DNA of 64,000 bases from OMII01 sp947467385. Its GTDB lineage: Bacteria; Bdellovibrionota_C; UBA2361; OMII01. Made by a program: the position numbers and the translations under genes. Below the pieces are notes generated by a model that saw nothing but the letters and a program-made list of their open reading frames with translations, ran no database searches and was not told the origin of the DNA. The stretch spans positions 1 through 64,000 of the forward strand of contig JBIKLA010000008.1 in the NCBI GenBank assembly GCA_044360075.1, in the 5' to 3' direction. This document shows positions 7,363 through 16,736 of this stretch, in pieces; within the stretch, counting starts at the first letter, position 1; each line of letters opens with the position of its first letter.

Positions 7363-8102
7363 AAGCGCATAAATGCCTCTGTGGTGAGCTTGAGCAGGTC
7401 GAGCAGCCCCTCGGAGCCGTTAAAGACCCACGTCAGCAGCACCGCAAAGATAACCAGGTTCCAGGCAAAGATGTATGCGATGCCCATGCCGTAGCCGCCA
7501 CGGACGGATGTTATGTCGGTCTGTATCGGCGAGATATCGCGTACGTTGAGGATAGTGTCGGTCCCGTAGCAGAGGCCCACGAGCAGCACCGCCAACGTGT
7601 GGTCATGTCGGAACAGCGCAAGCGAGGCGATGGTGCCGATGAATGTGAAAACCGGAAGGATGTACGGGGCGAGCGCGATGATGAAATTGAAGTGCGCTGT
7701 GCGCTTGGTGTAGCTGTAGGTGAAGTGGCCGGAGCGCTCGTCTATTTGCATCCCCTTGCGTTTGTTGCCCACTAGGTTAGACACAATCGCATGCTTCGAC
7801 TCGTGTATCAGCACGGAGATATGGCCGCGGATAGCGGAATGGCCGAGCAGCAGCCCAAACAGGCAGGCACCTGCGAAGATGGCGAGCGCCTGGTAGTCGA
7901 TCGGGCGAATGCCCGTTAGGCACGCGGCAACGAGCAGAAGCCCGGTGGGCATGAGCATCGAGAGAGAGAGAAAGAAGGCGAAGCCCCCGATCTTTTCTGC
8001 CTTTTCCACCTCGGGAACGGCAGGCTCGGTCTTAAACGTGGGCTCAGGAAGCTCTGCGCCCTCGAGCTCCGCCGAAGCTTTCTCGAAATCCTTGTGTGAC
8101 AT
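7326..8102 (-). CDS. Polytopic membrane protein with HEXXH motif (M50-like putative metalloprotease)
   Basis: A 258-residue integral membrane protein. A charged N-terminus (1-38) leads into two hydrophobic segments (41-62, 70-90), then HESKH at residues 100-104, a possible zinc-binding HEXXH, in a membrane-associated context as in M50 site-2 proteases. Three further hydrophobic segments include LAPYILPVFTFIG. A clear M50 third-ligand motif (NxxPxxxLDG) is not visible, so activity is uncertain. GGGAT precedes the ATG. It overlaps truA tail to tail. Confidence 0.65.
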   Translation of the reverse strand: MSHKDFEKASAELEGAELPEPTFKTEPAVPEVEKAEKIGGFAFFLSLSMLMPTGLLLVAACLTGIRPIDYQALAIFAGACLFGLLLGHSAIRGHISVLIHESKHAIVSNLVGNKRKGMQIDERSGHFTYSYTKRTAHFNFIIALAPYILPVFTFIGTIASLALFRHDHTLAVLLVGLCYGTDTILNVRDISPIQTDITSVRGGYGMGIAYIFAWNLVIFAVLLTWVFNGSEGLLDLLKLTTEAFMRFYSLLSPSAAPE

Positions 8103-8205
8103 GACATCCCTTCATGGTTCTGCTGCAGCGTTGAGTCGGCCCAAGCCCTTCTCCGCATCCACCGTGGCAACCAGCCTACGATCTGCTTAGCACACTCATG
8201 GAAGG

Positions 8206-10137
8206 CTAGAATCCCAAAATTCCGCCTAAGCCGCCGCCTTTCTGCTTTGAGCCGGTGTTTTTGCCGCTCTTATCGTTCCCACCGCCGACCCCAAGCGCTC
8301 CGCCGATAATTCCCAAGGCTTCGCTTGGAAGGTTCGTCAAGGTGCCGGTAATGAGCTTAGTCACATCAGGCAGCACAACGAGCATCGGGCTTTTGCCGGT
8401 GATCCTCACAGGCACCACGAGCTGCTGTGCAGAGTTTAGGGCCCGGTTGAGCCCCTTGAAGCTGCGCACGAGCCCCATCGAAAGATCGGGCGAAAAGGTC
8501 ACGGTCGAGGAGATATCCAGGGCGCCATCCGGCGCAATCGTCCCATCAACAGTGAACGAGCACATGTCACTTACGACCTGAACGTTCTTGAGAGTTGTCT
8601 GTCCCTGGGCAAACGAGAACGAGCCCTTCATCTCTCGGATGGGAGTATCCTTGATATTGGCGCTGCTTTTGTAGTTTTCTGGCAATCCTCCAGAGAGCAG
8701 CCCGCTGAACAAGGGAATCTGCCCCAGAGCGTTAAGGACCTCCATCGGGAGGTTTGTGCCTTTGAGGGAGGCGTTTGTTACGAGGAGTATGCCTTCGGCA
8801 CGGACTGGCTGGCCAGCTCCCCCGGACACTGTCGAGGTGAGGGAGTCCAGGTTGCCGACAAACCATTTCGAGACCTGTGGGCTGAATGCGTTGAAGAGCT
8901 GCGCAAGGTCTACCTTCGAGGCGCTTGGGGAGGCCGAGAAAGAGCTTGGAGGGCCGTTGGAAACGGTCACGGGCGAGGCGATCTGCCCCCCGAAGCCGCT
9001 GATCTTGAGCGTGCTGACCTTAACGCCCTGGGGCGTAACGTTAAGCGCGGCATCGGCCTTCAGCGGAACCTCGTTGAGGCGAAGCGCGAGCCCGTTTGAA
9101 GCAACGGCAAGATTTGACGTTGGGCCTGAGCCGGTGATCAGGCCGTTGAGGCGGGACGCCTGGAGTGTTGGCGAGATCTGCGCAGATACGTCCACAGGAC
9201 GGGCATTCAACGCAAGCAACGGCGGGCCACCCTGCTGGAGAGTTACGGTTCCGTCGACATTAAGCCGGCCCTTTAGTGAGTATACCTTCACCGCGGGCAC
9301 GATCGCCTGCAGGTCTTTGGCAAGCACGGCGAGGTCGAAGCCGCCCGAGGATATCTTGAGCGACCCGTTGGTCGACTGGGCGTTGAGATCGCCGTCAACG
9401 GTAAGCGAGCCCGCAGTGGTCTCAAGCTTGGCTGATGAAAAAACGATAGCGCCGTCAGGCTGAGAGAACGAGGCGTTCGCTGCTGAGAGGGCTAAGGGGA
9501 GAGAGGAATTGACCTGTGCGCGCAGGGAGAGCGAAGGTATCTCGATCTTCTGCCCAGCCACGACGATGCCGGCGTCAAGCTGAATCGCGCTGATCGTCAA
9601 GGGCGGCTGGCTGCCTTGTGCGGGCAGCGATAGCGTGCCGTTTGTGATGAGCACCCGATCGATTGAGAGGCTCATCGGGGTTGAAGCCTGCCCTGCAGGT
9701 GCGCCTGCTGGTTGGGCGGCTATCGGAGGGACGGGAGGCGGAGTTGCTGGTGAGACCGAGCCCTGGTTGGCACCTGCTCCCCGGCCCTTGACGATCGTGA
9801 TGGTGGGCGTATCAAGCGTGATGCGCTTGATGACAAGCTGCTTTGAGAGCAGCGGGATGAGCGATGCCTCGGCACGCAGGGCTTGCAGCGTAACGGTGCT
9901 GCCGCTCCCCTTTGGATCCTGAATAGATACATTTTCCACACGCACCTCAAGGCTCGGAAGGAGTGACACCTCCACGTCCTCGAACGACACCGGAGCCCCA
10001 ACCGCGCGCGTCAGCTGCGCCTCAATCTGGGGCTTGTACCCCTGAACAAACGAGTTGGCGAAGACGATAACGTATCCAATGGCTCCCGCAGCTAGCAGCA
10101 CTACGATGAGCAGGGAGGCGACCAGGGCTTTCTTCAT
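8206..10137 (-). CDS. AsmA-family envelope protein
   Basis: A 643-residue protein with an N-terminal membrane anchor (about 4-27), then the AsmA-type start (VSFEDVEVSLLPSLEVRVENV) and a long beta-rich periplasmic part of short LNxxxxxxxxG-like strands; a proline/alanine-rich linker lies near 125-150. The end is a glycine-rich low-complexity tail. Family members are linked to outer-membrane biogenesis and bridge-like lipid transport. It is divergent from the lpxB operon, which fits an envelope role. Confidence 0.8.
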   Translation of the reverse strand: MKKALVASLLIVVLLAAGAIGYVIVFANSFVQGYKPQIEAQLTRAVGAPVSFEDVEVSLLPSLEVRVENVSIQDPKGSGSTVTLQALRAEASLIPLLSKQLVIKRITLDTPTITIVKGRGAGANQGSVSPATPPPVPPIAAQPAGAPAGQASTPMSLSIDRVLITNGTLSLPAQGSQPPLTISAIQLDAGIVVAGQKIEIPSLSLRAQVNSSLPLALSAANASFSQPDGAIVFSSAKLETTAGSLTVDGDLNAQSTNGSLKISSGGFDLAVLAKDLQAIVPAVKVYSLKGRLNVDGTVTLQQGGPPLLALNARPVDVSAQISPTLQASRLNGLITGSGPTSNLAVASNGLALRLNEVPLKADAALNVTPQGVKVSTLKISGFGGQIASPVTVSNGPPSSFSASPSASKVDLAQLFNAFSPQVSKWFVGNLDSLTSTVSGGAGQPVRAEGILLVTNASLKGTNLPMEVLNALGQIPLFSGLLSGGLPENYKSSANIKDTPIREMKGSFSFAQGQTTLKNVQVVSDMCSFTVDGTIAPDGALDISSTVTFSPDLSMGLVRSFKGLNRALNSAQQLVVPVRITGKSPMLVVLPDVTKLITGTLTNLPSEALGIIGGALGVGGGNDKSGKNTGSKQKGGGLGGILGF

Positions 10138-10310
10138 AGTAAGGCTTCACAACAAGCTATGCGCGGACGGTTTCGGGGAGAATACGGCTAACCTTCACCC
10201 TCCGCAAGAAAGGTGTATGCAAATCGATAGCTTAACCTGCTCGGCTATACGCAAGGCCGGCAATAAGGTAACCTTCCCGGGCTGAAAGAGTGCGAAGCTG
10301 AGGAGTTTGT

Positions 10311-11477
10311 ATGGCCCTGCGGGTCGTCATAAGTGCTGGAGAGGTCTCAGGAGACCAGCATCTGGCAAGGGTAGTTCGCGCTCTGCGGGAGCTCGACCCC
10401 GAGGTCCAGGTTCGGGGCATGGGCGGCAAGGAGTGTCGGGCCGCCGGGGCAGAGCTTGTGGTGGATTGCTACAAGTCCGGGTCAGCGATGGGGTTTCTTG
10501 AGCTGTTTCGGTCGGCGCGCGGAATCTTCTCATCGTTTAGCGCAATGTCATCCCTCATTCGGTCCTGGAAACCGGACGTGGTCATTCTTGTTGACTATCC
10601 CGACTTCAACCTGCGCCTCGCTCGGGTTGCGCATGAGGCCGGATGTTATGTTCTCTACTACATTCCCCCAAAGGTTTGGGCGTGGCGCTCGGGGCGGGTT
10701 GAAAAGATTAAAAAGTTTATAAACCAAGTAGCGGCCATCTTTCCGTTTGAGCGGTCTTGGTACCGGCAGCAAGGGTACGATGCCGTGACCTATGTGGGGC
10801 ACCCGCTCCTCGACGAAAATCGCTTTGTCTCTCCTCCCCAGGAGCGGGATGACACGGTGCTCTTCATGCCAGGGAGCCGTAAGTTTGAGATCGAGCGGAT
10901 GCTCCTGCCTATGCTCATTGCGTTCGAGCGGATGAGGAAGCAGAAGCCTCGGTTGCGCGCCACGGTGCTGCTGGCAGAGAATATGTCGGAAGAGTGGGCT
11001 ACGCAGCAGGCGGCAACAGCCGTTTCGGCCGACACCCTCTCAGCAATCGACTGGAAGCGGGGAAACGTCGTGCCGGAGATGCAGCGCGCGCGTGCCGCCA
11101 TCCTTAAGTCGGGCACCTGCAACCTTGAGGGGGCAATCGCTGAACTCCCCTTCGTGTCTGTCTACAGCGGCACCCTCCTGGCGAAGAGTATCGTCAAGAT
11201 GTTCGTGCGCATGAAGGAGTACTCGCCGGTCAATATCATGAAAGCCGGCACCGTGCGGGAGCTTATGCGAGTGAGGCAGGACCCAGTGCAGATGGAGCGC
11301 GAGCTCTTGCGTGTTTTTGAGGACGGTCCAGTGAGGCAGAAAATGATAGCGGACCTGAGGGACGTGCGGTCAGCCCTGTTTGGGGTTGATGACGGCGCGG
11401 CGTCAACAGCGACCGCTGCCCAGCGGGTGGCAAGAATAGCGGTCGAGGCGGCGCAGAAGACCCGTCGAGTTGCATAA
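10311..11477 (+). CDS. lpxB: Lipid-A-disaccharide synthase
   Basis: Glycosyltransferase (GT19) that joins lipid X and UDP-2,3-diacylglucosamine to the lipid A disaccharide at the inner membrane. The 388-residue protein starts MALRVVISAGEVSGDQHLA, with the family signature at 7-18, and contains YIPPKVWAWR and the C-terminal KSGTCNLEGA donor loop. GAGGAG lies 7 nt before the ATG. First gene of an LPS operon with msbA 10 bp downstream. lpxA, lpxC and lpxD are not in the window. Confidence 0.95.
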   Translation: MALRVVISAGEVSGDQHLARVVRALRELDPEVQVRGMGGKECRAAGAELVVDCYKSGSAMGFLELFRSARGIFSSFSAMSSLIRSWKPDVVILVDYPDFNLRLARVAHEAGCYVLYYIPPKVWAWRSGRVEKIKKFINQVAAIFPFERSWYRQQGYDAVTYVGHPLLDENRFVSPPQERDDTVLFMPGSRKFEIERMLLPMLIAFERMRKQKPRLRATVLLAENMSEEWATQQAATAVSADTLSAIDWKRGNVVPEMQRARAAILKSGTCNLEGAIAELPFVSVYSGTLLAKSIVKMFVRMKEYSPVNIMKAGTVRELMRVRQDPVQMERELLRVFEDGPVRQKMIADLRDVRSALFGVDDGAASTATAAQRVARIAVEAAQKTRRVA

Positions 11478-11486
11478 AGGAAGGGC

Positions 11487-13247
11487 ATGTATAAGCGAAT
11501 AATCAAGTATCTGCGGCCGCACAAGAAGCCATTCATGCTTGCGCTCCTATGCATGGTGGTGTTCGGCGCAACCGATGGCATCGTGCCGTTCCTCGTGAAG
11601 GACGTCCTTGACAGCGTGTTCGGCGGAGGAAAGGACAAGAATTTTCTGTGGGTGCTGCCGTACCTGATCATCGGCTTCGCGGGTGTGCGCGCGATCTGCG
11701 ACTTCGGGCAGCAGTACCTTATGGCATCGGTCGGTCATAGGGTTACCGAGGACCTTAGAAACGACCTCAACCGGCACGTGCTTTCGCTTTCGCCAGACTT
11801 CTTCGTCAGGCACTCAACTGGAGAGCTCCTTTCGCGCGTGACATCGGACGTGCTGCTCATCAGGGTGCTGCTGACCGACTCGACTGCGGCGATTATCCGC
11901 GACTCGATTAGGGTCGTGGTGCTCCTGTGCGCCTGCGTGTACCTCGATCCGATGCTTTCGCTCATCTCAATCATCTTTTTCCCCATAGCCGGGTTACCCA
12001 TAGCGCGCCTCGGCAAGCGGCTGCGGAAGCTCAGCAAGCGGGGGCAGGACGCCATCGGGCAGCTTTCTGCGCTCTTTCAGGAGAGCATGCAGGGGCATCG
12101 CGTCGTGAAGATATTCTGCCGCGAAGACTTTGAGCAGCACCGCTTCGAAAAGGGGAATCGGGAGCTGACGAGGACCTTCATCCGCTCGGAGCGAGTCAAG
12201 GCGCTCACCGGCCCGATCAACGAATTCATGGCGAGCCTCGTTGTGTCGGGAGTGCTTCTCTACGGGGGCTACTCGGTGATCTCGGGCACCCGCACGTCAG
12301 GGGACTTCATGGCGTTCCTCGTGTCGGTGTTTCTCATGTACGATCCCTTCAAGAAGCTTACGCGCGTGAATTCAAATGTGCAGCAGGGGATCGCTGGAGC
12401 TCAGCGCATCTTCGAGATCCTCGACACCCGAGCCTCGATTGAGCAGCCGGCCAACCCCAAGCCGCTTCCGAGCAGCTGCGAGATTCGCCTCGACGGGGTT
12501 ACCTTTCACTATCCCTCAAGGGGCCAGGGGGATGCCCCAACCGAGGCGCTGTGCGATATTTCGCTCACGATACCTGAGGGAAAGAAGATTGCGCTCGTCG
12601 GATTCTCGGGATCCGGGAAGAGCACGCTGGTCGACCTTGTGCCGCGCTTCATCGATCCCTCGCAGGGGCGCATCACCCTCGGTGGAGCGGATCTGCGCGA
12701 GCTGGATCTCGTGGAGCTGCGCTCGCGCATCGCCATGGTTGGTCAGCACACATTCCTGTTTAACGACACCGTCTACAACAACATAGCCTACGGCAACCCC
12801 AACGCATCTGAAGCCGAAGTTCATTCTGCGGCCAAGGCAGCATTTGCCATGACCTTCATAGAGAGGCTGCCGCTGGGATTCGAGACGCTGATAGGCGAGG
12901 GTGGAATGACGCTTTCCGGCGGAGAGCGGCAACGGTTGGCGATCGCCCGCGCCATTCTTAAAAACTCGCCCATCCTCATCCTCGACGAGGCGACTGCCTC
13001 GCTCGACAACCGGGCTGAACGGGAAGTTCAGATGGCGATCGAGGCCCTCGAGCAGGGCCGAACCAGCATCATTATTGCTCACAGGCTCTCAACAGTGAGG
13101 GATGCTGATCAGATTGTCGTGATGAGTGGGGGGCGCATCGTTGAGGTAGGAACACACGATGAGCTGCTCCGGCGCGAGGCCGAATACTCTCGCCTGCACG
13201 CGCTGCAGTTTCGTGAAAGCGAGAGTGAGGCGCAGCGGCTAAACTAG
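11487..13247 (+). CDS. msbA: Lipid A export ABC transporter, fused permease-ATPase
   Basis: Homodimeric half-transporter flipping lipid A-core across the inner membrane. The 586-residue protein has about six membrane segments in 1-320 and an ATPase domain from about 335: Walker A GFSGSGKST near 372, Q-loop VGQHTF, signature LSGGERQ near 476, Walker B ILILDEA near 495, and the switch histidine in IIAHRLST. AAGGAAGGG precedes the ATG. Its position between lpxB and the acyl/Kdo transferase genes supports the MsbA assignment over other ABC exporters. Confidence 0.92.
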   Translation: MYKRIIKYLRPHKKPFMLALLCMVVFGATDGIVPFLVKDVLDSVFGGGKDKNFLWVLPYLIIGFAGVRAICDFGQQYLMASVGHRVTEDLRNDLNRHVLSLSPDFFVRHSTGELLSRVTSDVLLIRVLLTDSTAAIIRDSIRVVVLLCACVYLDPMLSLISIIFFPIAGLPIARLGKRLRKLSKRGQDAIGQLSALFQESMQGHRVVKIFCREDFEQHRFEKGNRELTRTFIRSERVKALTGPINEFMASLVVSGVLLYGGYSVISGTRTSGDFMAFLVSVFLMYDPFKKLTRVNSNVQQGIAGAQRIFEILDTRASIEQPANPKPLPSSCEIRLDGVTFHYPSRGQGDAPTEALCDISLTIPEGKKIALVGFSGSGKSTLVDLVPRFIDPSQGRITLGGADLRELDLVELRSRIAMVGQHTFLFNDTVYNNIAYGNPNASEAEVHSAAKAAFAMTFIERLPLGFETLIGEGGMTLSGGERQRLAIARAILKNSPILILDEATASLDNRAEREVQMAIEALEQGRTSIIIAHRLSTVRDADQIVVMSGGRIVEVGTHDELLRREAEYSRLHALQFRESESEAQRLN

Positions 13248-13307
13248 CATGGCCGTTGTCGGCAGGGCGGGCGCAACTTTTTGTAGGCTGGCGCGAACAA
13301 CTCCCTC

Positions 13308-13694
13308 ATGCGCTTGAGCCTTCTCGTAGTAGCTTTTTTGTGCCTTCTCATGCCGGTGAAGGCCGTTGCGGTGCCGCGGGCAGCAAGGACTCCTGCGGCG
13401 GGCCGAGCGAGCCAGACTACTCTTCGCATTCGCGACCTGTCCTACATTCAAGGTACATCCCGCGGCCAGCACGACGTTCGCAACATGGGTGTCGTCGTAG
13501 TCAACGTGGGGCGCGTAGCAGCGCAGGGGGTGCAGGTGGCCGCCCGGCTGCCGGGTGGCGGCCACGTTGTTTTGCGCGGTCCTAAGAAGCTCTCTGCGGG
13601 GTCTAAGGGGCTATACGTTTCCTCAAGCAAGACCCTCACCATCGGCGCCGGAAGGATAGATGTTAAGGCCACCTGCTCTGAGTGCCGGGACTAA
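13308..13694 (+). CDS. Secreted hypothetical protein, CARDB-like
   Basis: A 128-residue protein with a clear signal peptide (MRLSLLVVAFLCLLMPVKAVA, cleavage near 21). The mature part (NMGVVVVNVGRVAAQGVQVAARLPGG) resembles a CARDB/immunoglobulin-like beta domain. Two cysteines near the end (CSEC) could form a disulfide. It sits between msbA and the DUF374 gene, 60 bp after msbA, but the DUF374 gene has its own promoter downstream. Function unknown. Confidence 0.65.
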   Translation: MRLSLLVVAFLCLLMPVKAVAVPRAARTPAAGRASQTTLRIRDLSYIQGTSRGQHDVRNMGVVVVNVGRVAAQGVQVAARLPGGGHVVLRGPKKLSAGSKGLYVSSSKTLTIGAGRIDVKATCSECRD

Positions 13695-13739
13695 CGCCGG
13701 GCCCGGCAGGGGCGAAAAGCTGTGTTGTTACGGCAGCTT

Positions 13740-13768
13740 TTGACGGCTTGAAGCCGGGTGGCTAGACT
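13740..13768 (+). promoter_or_regulatory. Internal LPS-operon promoter with leaderless spacing
   Basis: TTGACG (13740-13745), 17 bp, TAGACT (13763-13768). The DUF374 ATG at 13776 is 8 bases beyond the -10 box. It would allow the DUF374-waaA-lpxK-uvrC part to be expressed independently of lpxB-msbA. Confidence 0.6.
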
Positions 13769-13775
13769 GTCGCCC

Positions 13776-14450
13776 ATGGCGAAGCGCGGGATGTTCTCTG
13801 GTGTTAAGGTGGTGGTGCTCGGCACCCTTGCCGCATGCATCATCCGCCTGCTTCGATTGACCGTGCGCTGGGAGTACGTAGGGTTTCCCGAGAAGGCAAG
13901 CGCGCCCGATGCTCCCCCGATGGTATTCGCATTTTGGCACGGGCGCATGCTGATGCTGGTGCAGGCCTATTGGCGATTGAGGCGGGGACGCAAGACGACG
14001 GGATACATGCTCATCAGCCGGCATGGGGATGGGCGCTTAATCGCCTTTGCGGTTCGACTGCTGGGCATTCATTCGGTTGCGGGCTCATCGAGCCGGGGAG
14101 GTCTCTCGGCGCTGCTTGAGCTTAACCGCAGGATTGAGCGGGGCTCAGATGTCGGATTCACCCCGGATGGGCCGCGCGGGCCTCGCCACGAGTGTAAGGC
14201 GGGGGTTGTTGCAGTTGCGCAGCAGAGCGGAGCTCCGATTGTGCCGATGACCTACTCGGCCCAAAAGAGGTGGCAGCTTCGCTCTTGGGATGGGATGATA
14301 ATCCCTAAGCCCTTCTCCCGTGGCGTCGTTATCCTTGGTGAGCCGATCGCTGTTGGCCCCAGTGAGGACCCGGAGAGCGCCCGGCGGCGCGTTCAGGAGG
14401 CTTTGAATGGTATCACCGAGCAAGCAGATAGATATTGGGATGCTGCATAG
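13776..14450 (+). CDS. DUF374 lysophospholipid acyltransferase-like protein
   Basis: A 224-residue member of the acyltransferase superfamily often encoded beside waaA in non-enteric Gram-negatives, possibly acting as a lipid A or Kdo-stage acyltransferase. Visible blocks: FAFWHGRMLMLV (HX4D-like start), SRHGDGRLIA, GSSSRGGLSALLEL and GFTPDGPRGPRH, plus VPMTYSAQKRW. An N-terminal hydrophobic stretch (about 8-25) anchors it. No Shine-Dalgarno precedes the ATG at 13776; the promoter spacing suggests a leaderless message. It overlaps waaA by 44 bp. Confidence 0.85.
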   Translation: MAKRGMFSGVKVVVLGTLAACIIRLLRLTVRWEYVGFPEKASAPDAPPMVFAFWHGRMLMLVQAYWRLRRGRKTTGYMLISRHGDGRLIAFAVRLLGIHSVAGSSSRGGLSALLELNRRIERGSDVGFTPDGPRGPRHECKAGVVAVAQQSGAPIVPMTYSAQKRWQLRSWDGMIIPKPFSRGVVILGEPIAVGPSEDPESARRRVQEALNGITEQADRYWDAA

Positions 14451-15690
14451 TATCTACCGGATCGCAGGCGGAGTTGTGCTGCCGGGAGTAGCCCTAGGGC
14501 TGCTTGCGTCCCGCCGTGGGCGTGCGCGCTACGGGGAGCGGTTTGGTGGCTGGGAGACGGTTCCTGGATCGCCTTGGTGGTTCCACGGCGCCTCGGTTGG
14601 CGAGGTGCAGGGATTGCTGCCACTGTTGAGGCTCGTTCGGAAGCGCTATCCGGGCGAGAGGCTCCTGCTGACAGGCACATCGGTCACGGGCCTGGAGCGT
14701 GGGGCAGGGGCTGTCGATTACACCCGCATTATTCCGATTGACTCGCCGCCCTTGGTAAGGAGGGCTGTTGGCCGGGTTTCTCCAAGCAGGCTCATCATTA
14801 GCGAGACCGAGTTGTGGCCGGAGCTTCTAGCACAGGTCATGTCGCGCGGCGTTCCCACAGCCATCGTCAATGGCCGCATCTCTGACTACACCATGACATG
14901 GTACCGGCGCCTGCGCTCAATCTTCGCTCCCCTCATCTCTCGGTGCTCGGTCATCTGCGTTCCCGATGAGGAGCAGCGCGCGCGCTACCTTGAAATGGGC
15001 GCTGTTCCGGAACGCCTCGTTGTTACTGGACACACGAAGTATGACTCCGAACCGCGACATGCTGGAGATGCCCGGCGCGTGGAGTTGCGAGCAAAGTTTT
15101 TTTCCTCCTCGACCGATCGCTCGCGCATCCTCGTCCTCGGCAGCGTTCGGCCTGAAGAGGAGGGATGGTGGATGGATGCGTGCCAACGGGCATGGTCTCA
15201 AGGGCAGGATCTGCGCCTTGTTGTGGCCCCACGCCACCAGGAGAAGGTTGGCTACTTTATTCAGAAGCTGAAGGAGCGAGCGGTTCCGTTCGGGCTTTGG
15301 AGCGAGCGCGCAAGCACGCCATCAGCGCCCGAGCGAGTGTTGCTGCTCGACACGATGGGCCTGCTTGAGGAGGCATATGCAGCGGCCGACCTTGCGTTCG
15401 TTGGAGCAACGCTTGTCGACATCGGTGGCCACAACCCCCTGGAGCCGGCGATGTATGGGGTTCCTGTGTGTGTGGGGCCGCATATCGCCGTGATTCGGAC
15501 GATCGTTGAGGAGATGGAGGGGGCAGCTGGAATTCTGCGGGTGTCCTCTACCCAGGATATCGAGCGAGTTGTGCAACAACTTACGAAGAGTGATTCTGCG
15601 CTGCGAGAGACTGGGCATGCCGGCCAGCACGTGTGGCAGCGCCATCGGGGCGCAGCTGAGCGTGTTCTGCAACAGGTGGTCAAGGGATAG
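14407..15690 (+). CDS. waaA: 3-deoxy-D-manno-octulosonic acid (Kdo) transferase
   Basis: Adds Kdo from CMP-Kdo to the lipid A precursor (GT30, inner membrane). The 427-residue protein has an N-terminal membrane anchor and the motifs WWFHGASVGEV, ISETELWPELL (catalytic glutamate region) and VGATLVDIGGHNPLEPAMYG. The ATG at 14407 is chosen because AGGAGG lies 6 nt upstream inside the preceding gene, implying translational coupling; an alternative ATG is at 14440. lpxK starts 1 bp after its stop. Confidence 0.95.
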   Translation: MVSPSKQIDIGMLHSIYRIAGGVVLPGVALGLLASRRGRARYGERFGGWETVPGSPWWFHGASVGEVQGLLPLLRLVRKRYPGERLLLTGTSVTGLERGAGAVDYTRIIPIDSPPLVRRAVGRVSPSRLIISETELWPELLAQVMSRGVPTAIVNGRISDYTMTWYRRLRSIFAPLISRCSVICVPDEEQRARYLEMGAVPERLVVTGHTKYDSEPRHAGDARRVELRAKFFSSSTDRSRILVLGSVRPEEEGWWMDACQRAWSQGQDLRLVVAPRHQEKVGYFIQKLKERAVPFGLWSERASTPSAPERVLLLDTMGLLEEAYAAADLAFVGATLVDIGGHNPLEPAMYGVPVCVGPHIAVIRTIVEEMEGAAGILRVSSTQDIERVVQQLTKSDSALRETGHAGQHVWQRHRGAAERVLQQVVKG

Positions 15691-15691
15691 G

Positions 15692-16732
15692 ATGTCGAAG
15701 GCCCTGCTAAAGATCGGAGCAGCCCTTTATGGAGTAGTCGCCACTGCGCGGGGGCTGCTGTATGACATCGGAGTGCTTAGGGCCTATCGCCCAGGAATTC
15801 CGGTTGTGAGCATCGGGAATGTGACGGCGGGTGGGAATGGCAAGACGCCGCTGTGCCTTTTGCTCGCGTCGGAGTTTGCTGCCCGGGGCATGCGGCCGGC
15901 GATTCTGTCGCGTGGGTACGGGGGCTCAGAGCGGGGACCGTACCGGGTTATGCCAACCGATAGCCCCTCGCGAGTTGGTGATGAGCCGCTTCTGATGGCG
16001 CGGGCGAATGTGGCGCCGGTATACATCGCGCGGGTGAGAGCTCTTGGCGCGCGACGTATCGAGAGTGACGGGTTCGCCGACGTTATCATCCTCGATGACG
16101 GTTTCCAGCACCGCGCCTTGGCCCGTGACGTCGACATCGTTTCGGTCTTCGCCGGCACGGCCAAATCCATAGAGGAGTTCCTGCTTGGCAAGCTCCTGCC
16201 GGAAGGGCTCTTTCGTGAGCACCGCGACGCGGCACTCAAGCGCGCCTCGATGATCGTTGTTTCAGAGCGAAAGGTGGCAGCCGAAGGCGATGCCATGCTT
16301 CCTCTCGACGAGCGGCTGCTTAAGGCATTACCGCCCGGCGTGCCGGTCTACCGATCTTTTTTCGAGGCTGCCGGGGTCTCGCACCTCAAGACGGGCGAGC
16401 CCGTTGCCCCGGGTGCCGTCCAGGCGCTCGCTGCCATAGCCAATCCCGAAACCTTCTTCGAGTCTCTTGAGCGGCTGGGGTTTTCGATTGCAGCCCGGCA
16501 TGCTTTTCCTGACCACCACCCCTTTTCGGAAGGGGAGCTTGTCAAGATAGTTGAGCAGCACCCAGGCATGCCGGTCATCTGCACAGCCAAGGACGCGGTA
16601 AAGCTTGAGGGCATGAGCGAGCGTGTTCGAGGTGCCTGTGCGGTCCTCAACGTCAAGCTTCGGGTGGTTCCCGCCGACGCCTTCATGGTCCAGATCCAGC
16701 GCAAGATTCTCTCTGGACGGCAGGGGGAATAA
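15692..16732 (+). CDS. lpxK: Tetraacyldisaccharide 4'-kinase
   Basis: Phosphorylates the 4' position of the lipid A disaccharide with ATP. The 346-residue protein has a short N-terminal membrane helix, the Walker A motif GNVTAGGNGKTPL (42-54), SRGYGGSERGPY, and the LDDGFQHRAL motif typical of LpxK. Start ATG at 15692 is preceded by AAGGGATAGG. It lies between waaA and uvrC with 1-4 bp gaps, so the operon is very compact. Confidence 0.94.
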   Translation: MSKALLKIGAALYGVVATARGLLYDIGVLRAYRPGIPVVSIGNVTAGGNGKTPLCLLLASEFAARGMRPAILSRGYGGSERGPYRVMPTDSPSRVGDEPLLMARANVAPVYIARVRALGARRIESDGFADVIILDDGFQHRALARDVDIVSVFAGTAKSIEEFLLGKLLPEGLFREHRDAALKRASMIVVSERKVAAEGDAMLPLDERLLKALPPGVPVYRSFFEAAGVSHLKTGEPVAPGAVQALAAIANPETFFESLERLGFSIAARHAFPDHHPFSEGELVKIVEQHPGMPVICTAKDAVKLEGMSERVRGACAVLNVKLRVVPADAFMVQIQRKILSGRQGE

Positions 16733-16736
16733 GGCG

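Noticed and set aside
8756..9463. 235-codon plus-strand frame inside the AsmA-like gene
   Set aside because: Antisense shadow; no ribosome binding site or recognisable domain, while the minus-strand frame has AsmA features over 643 residues.
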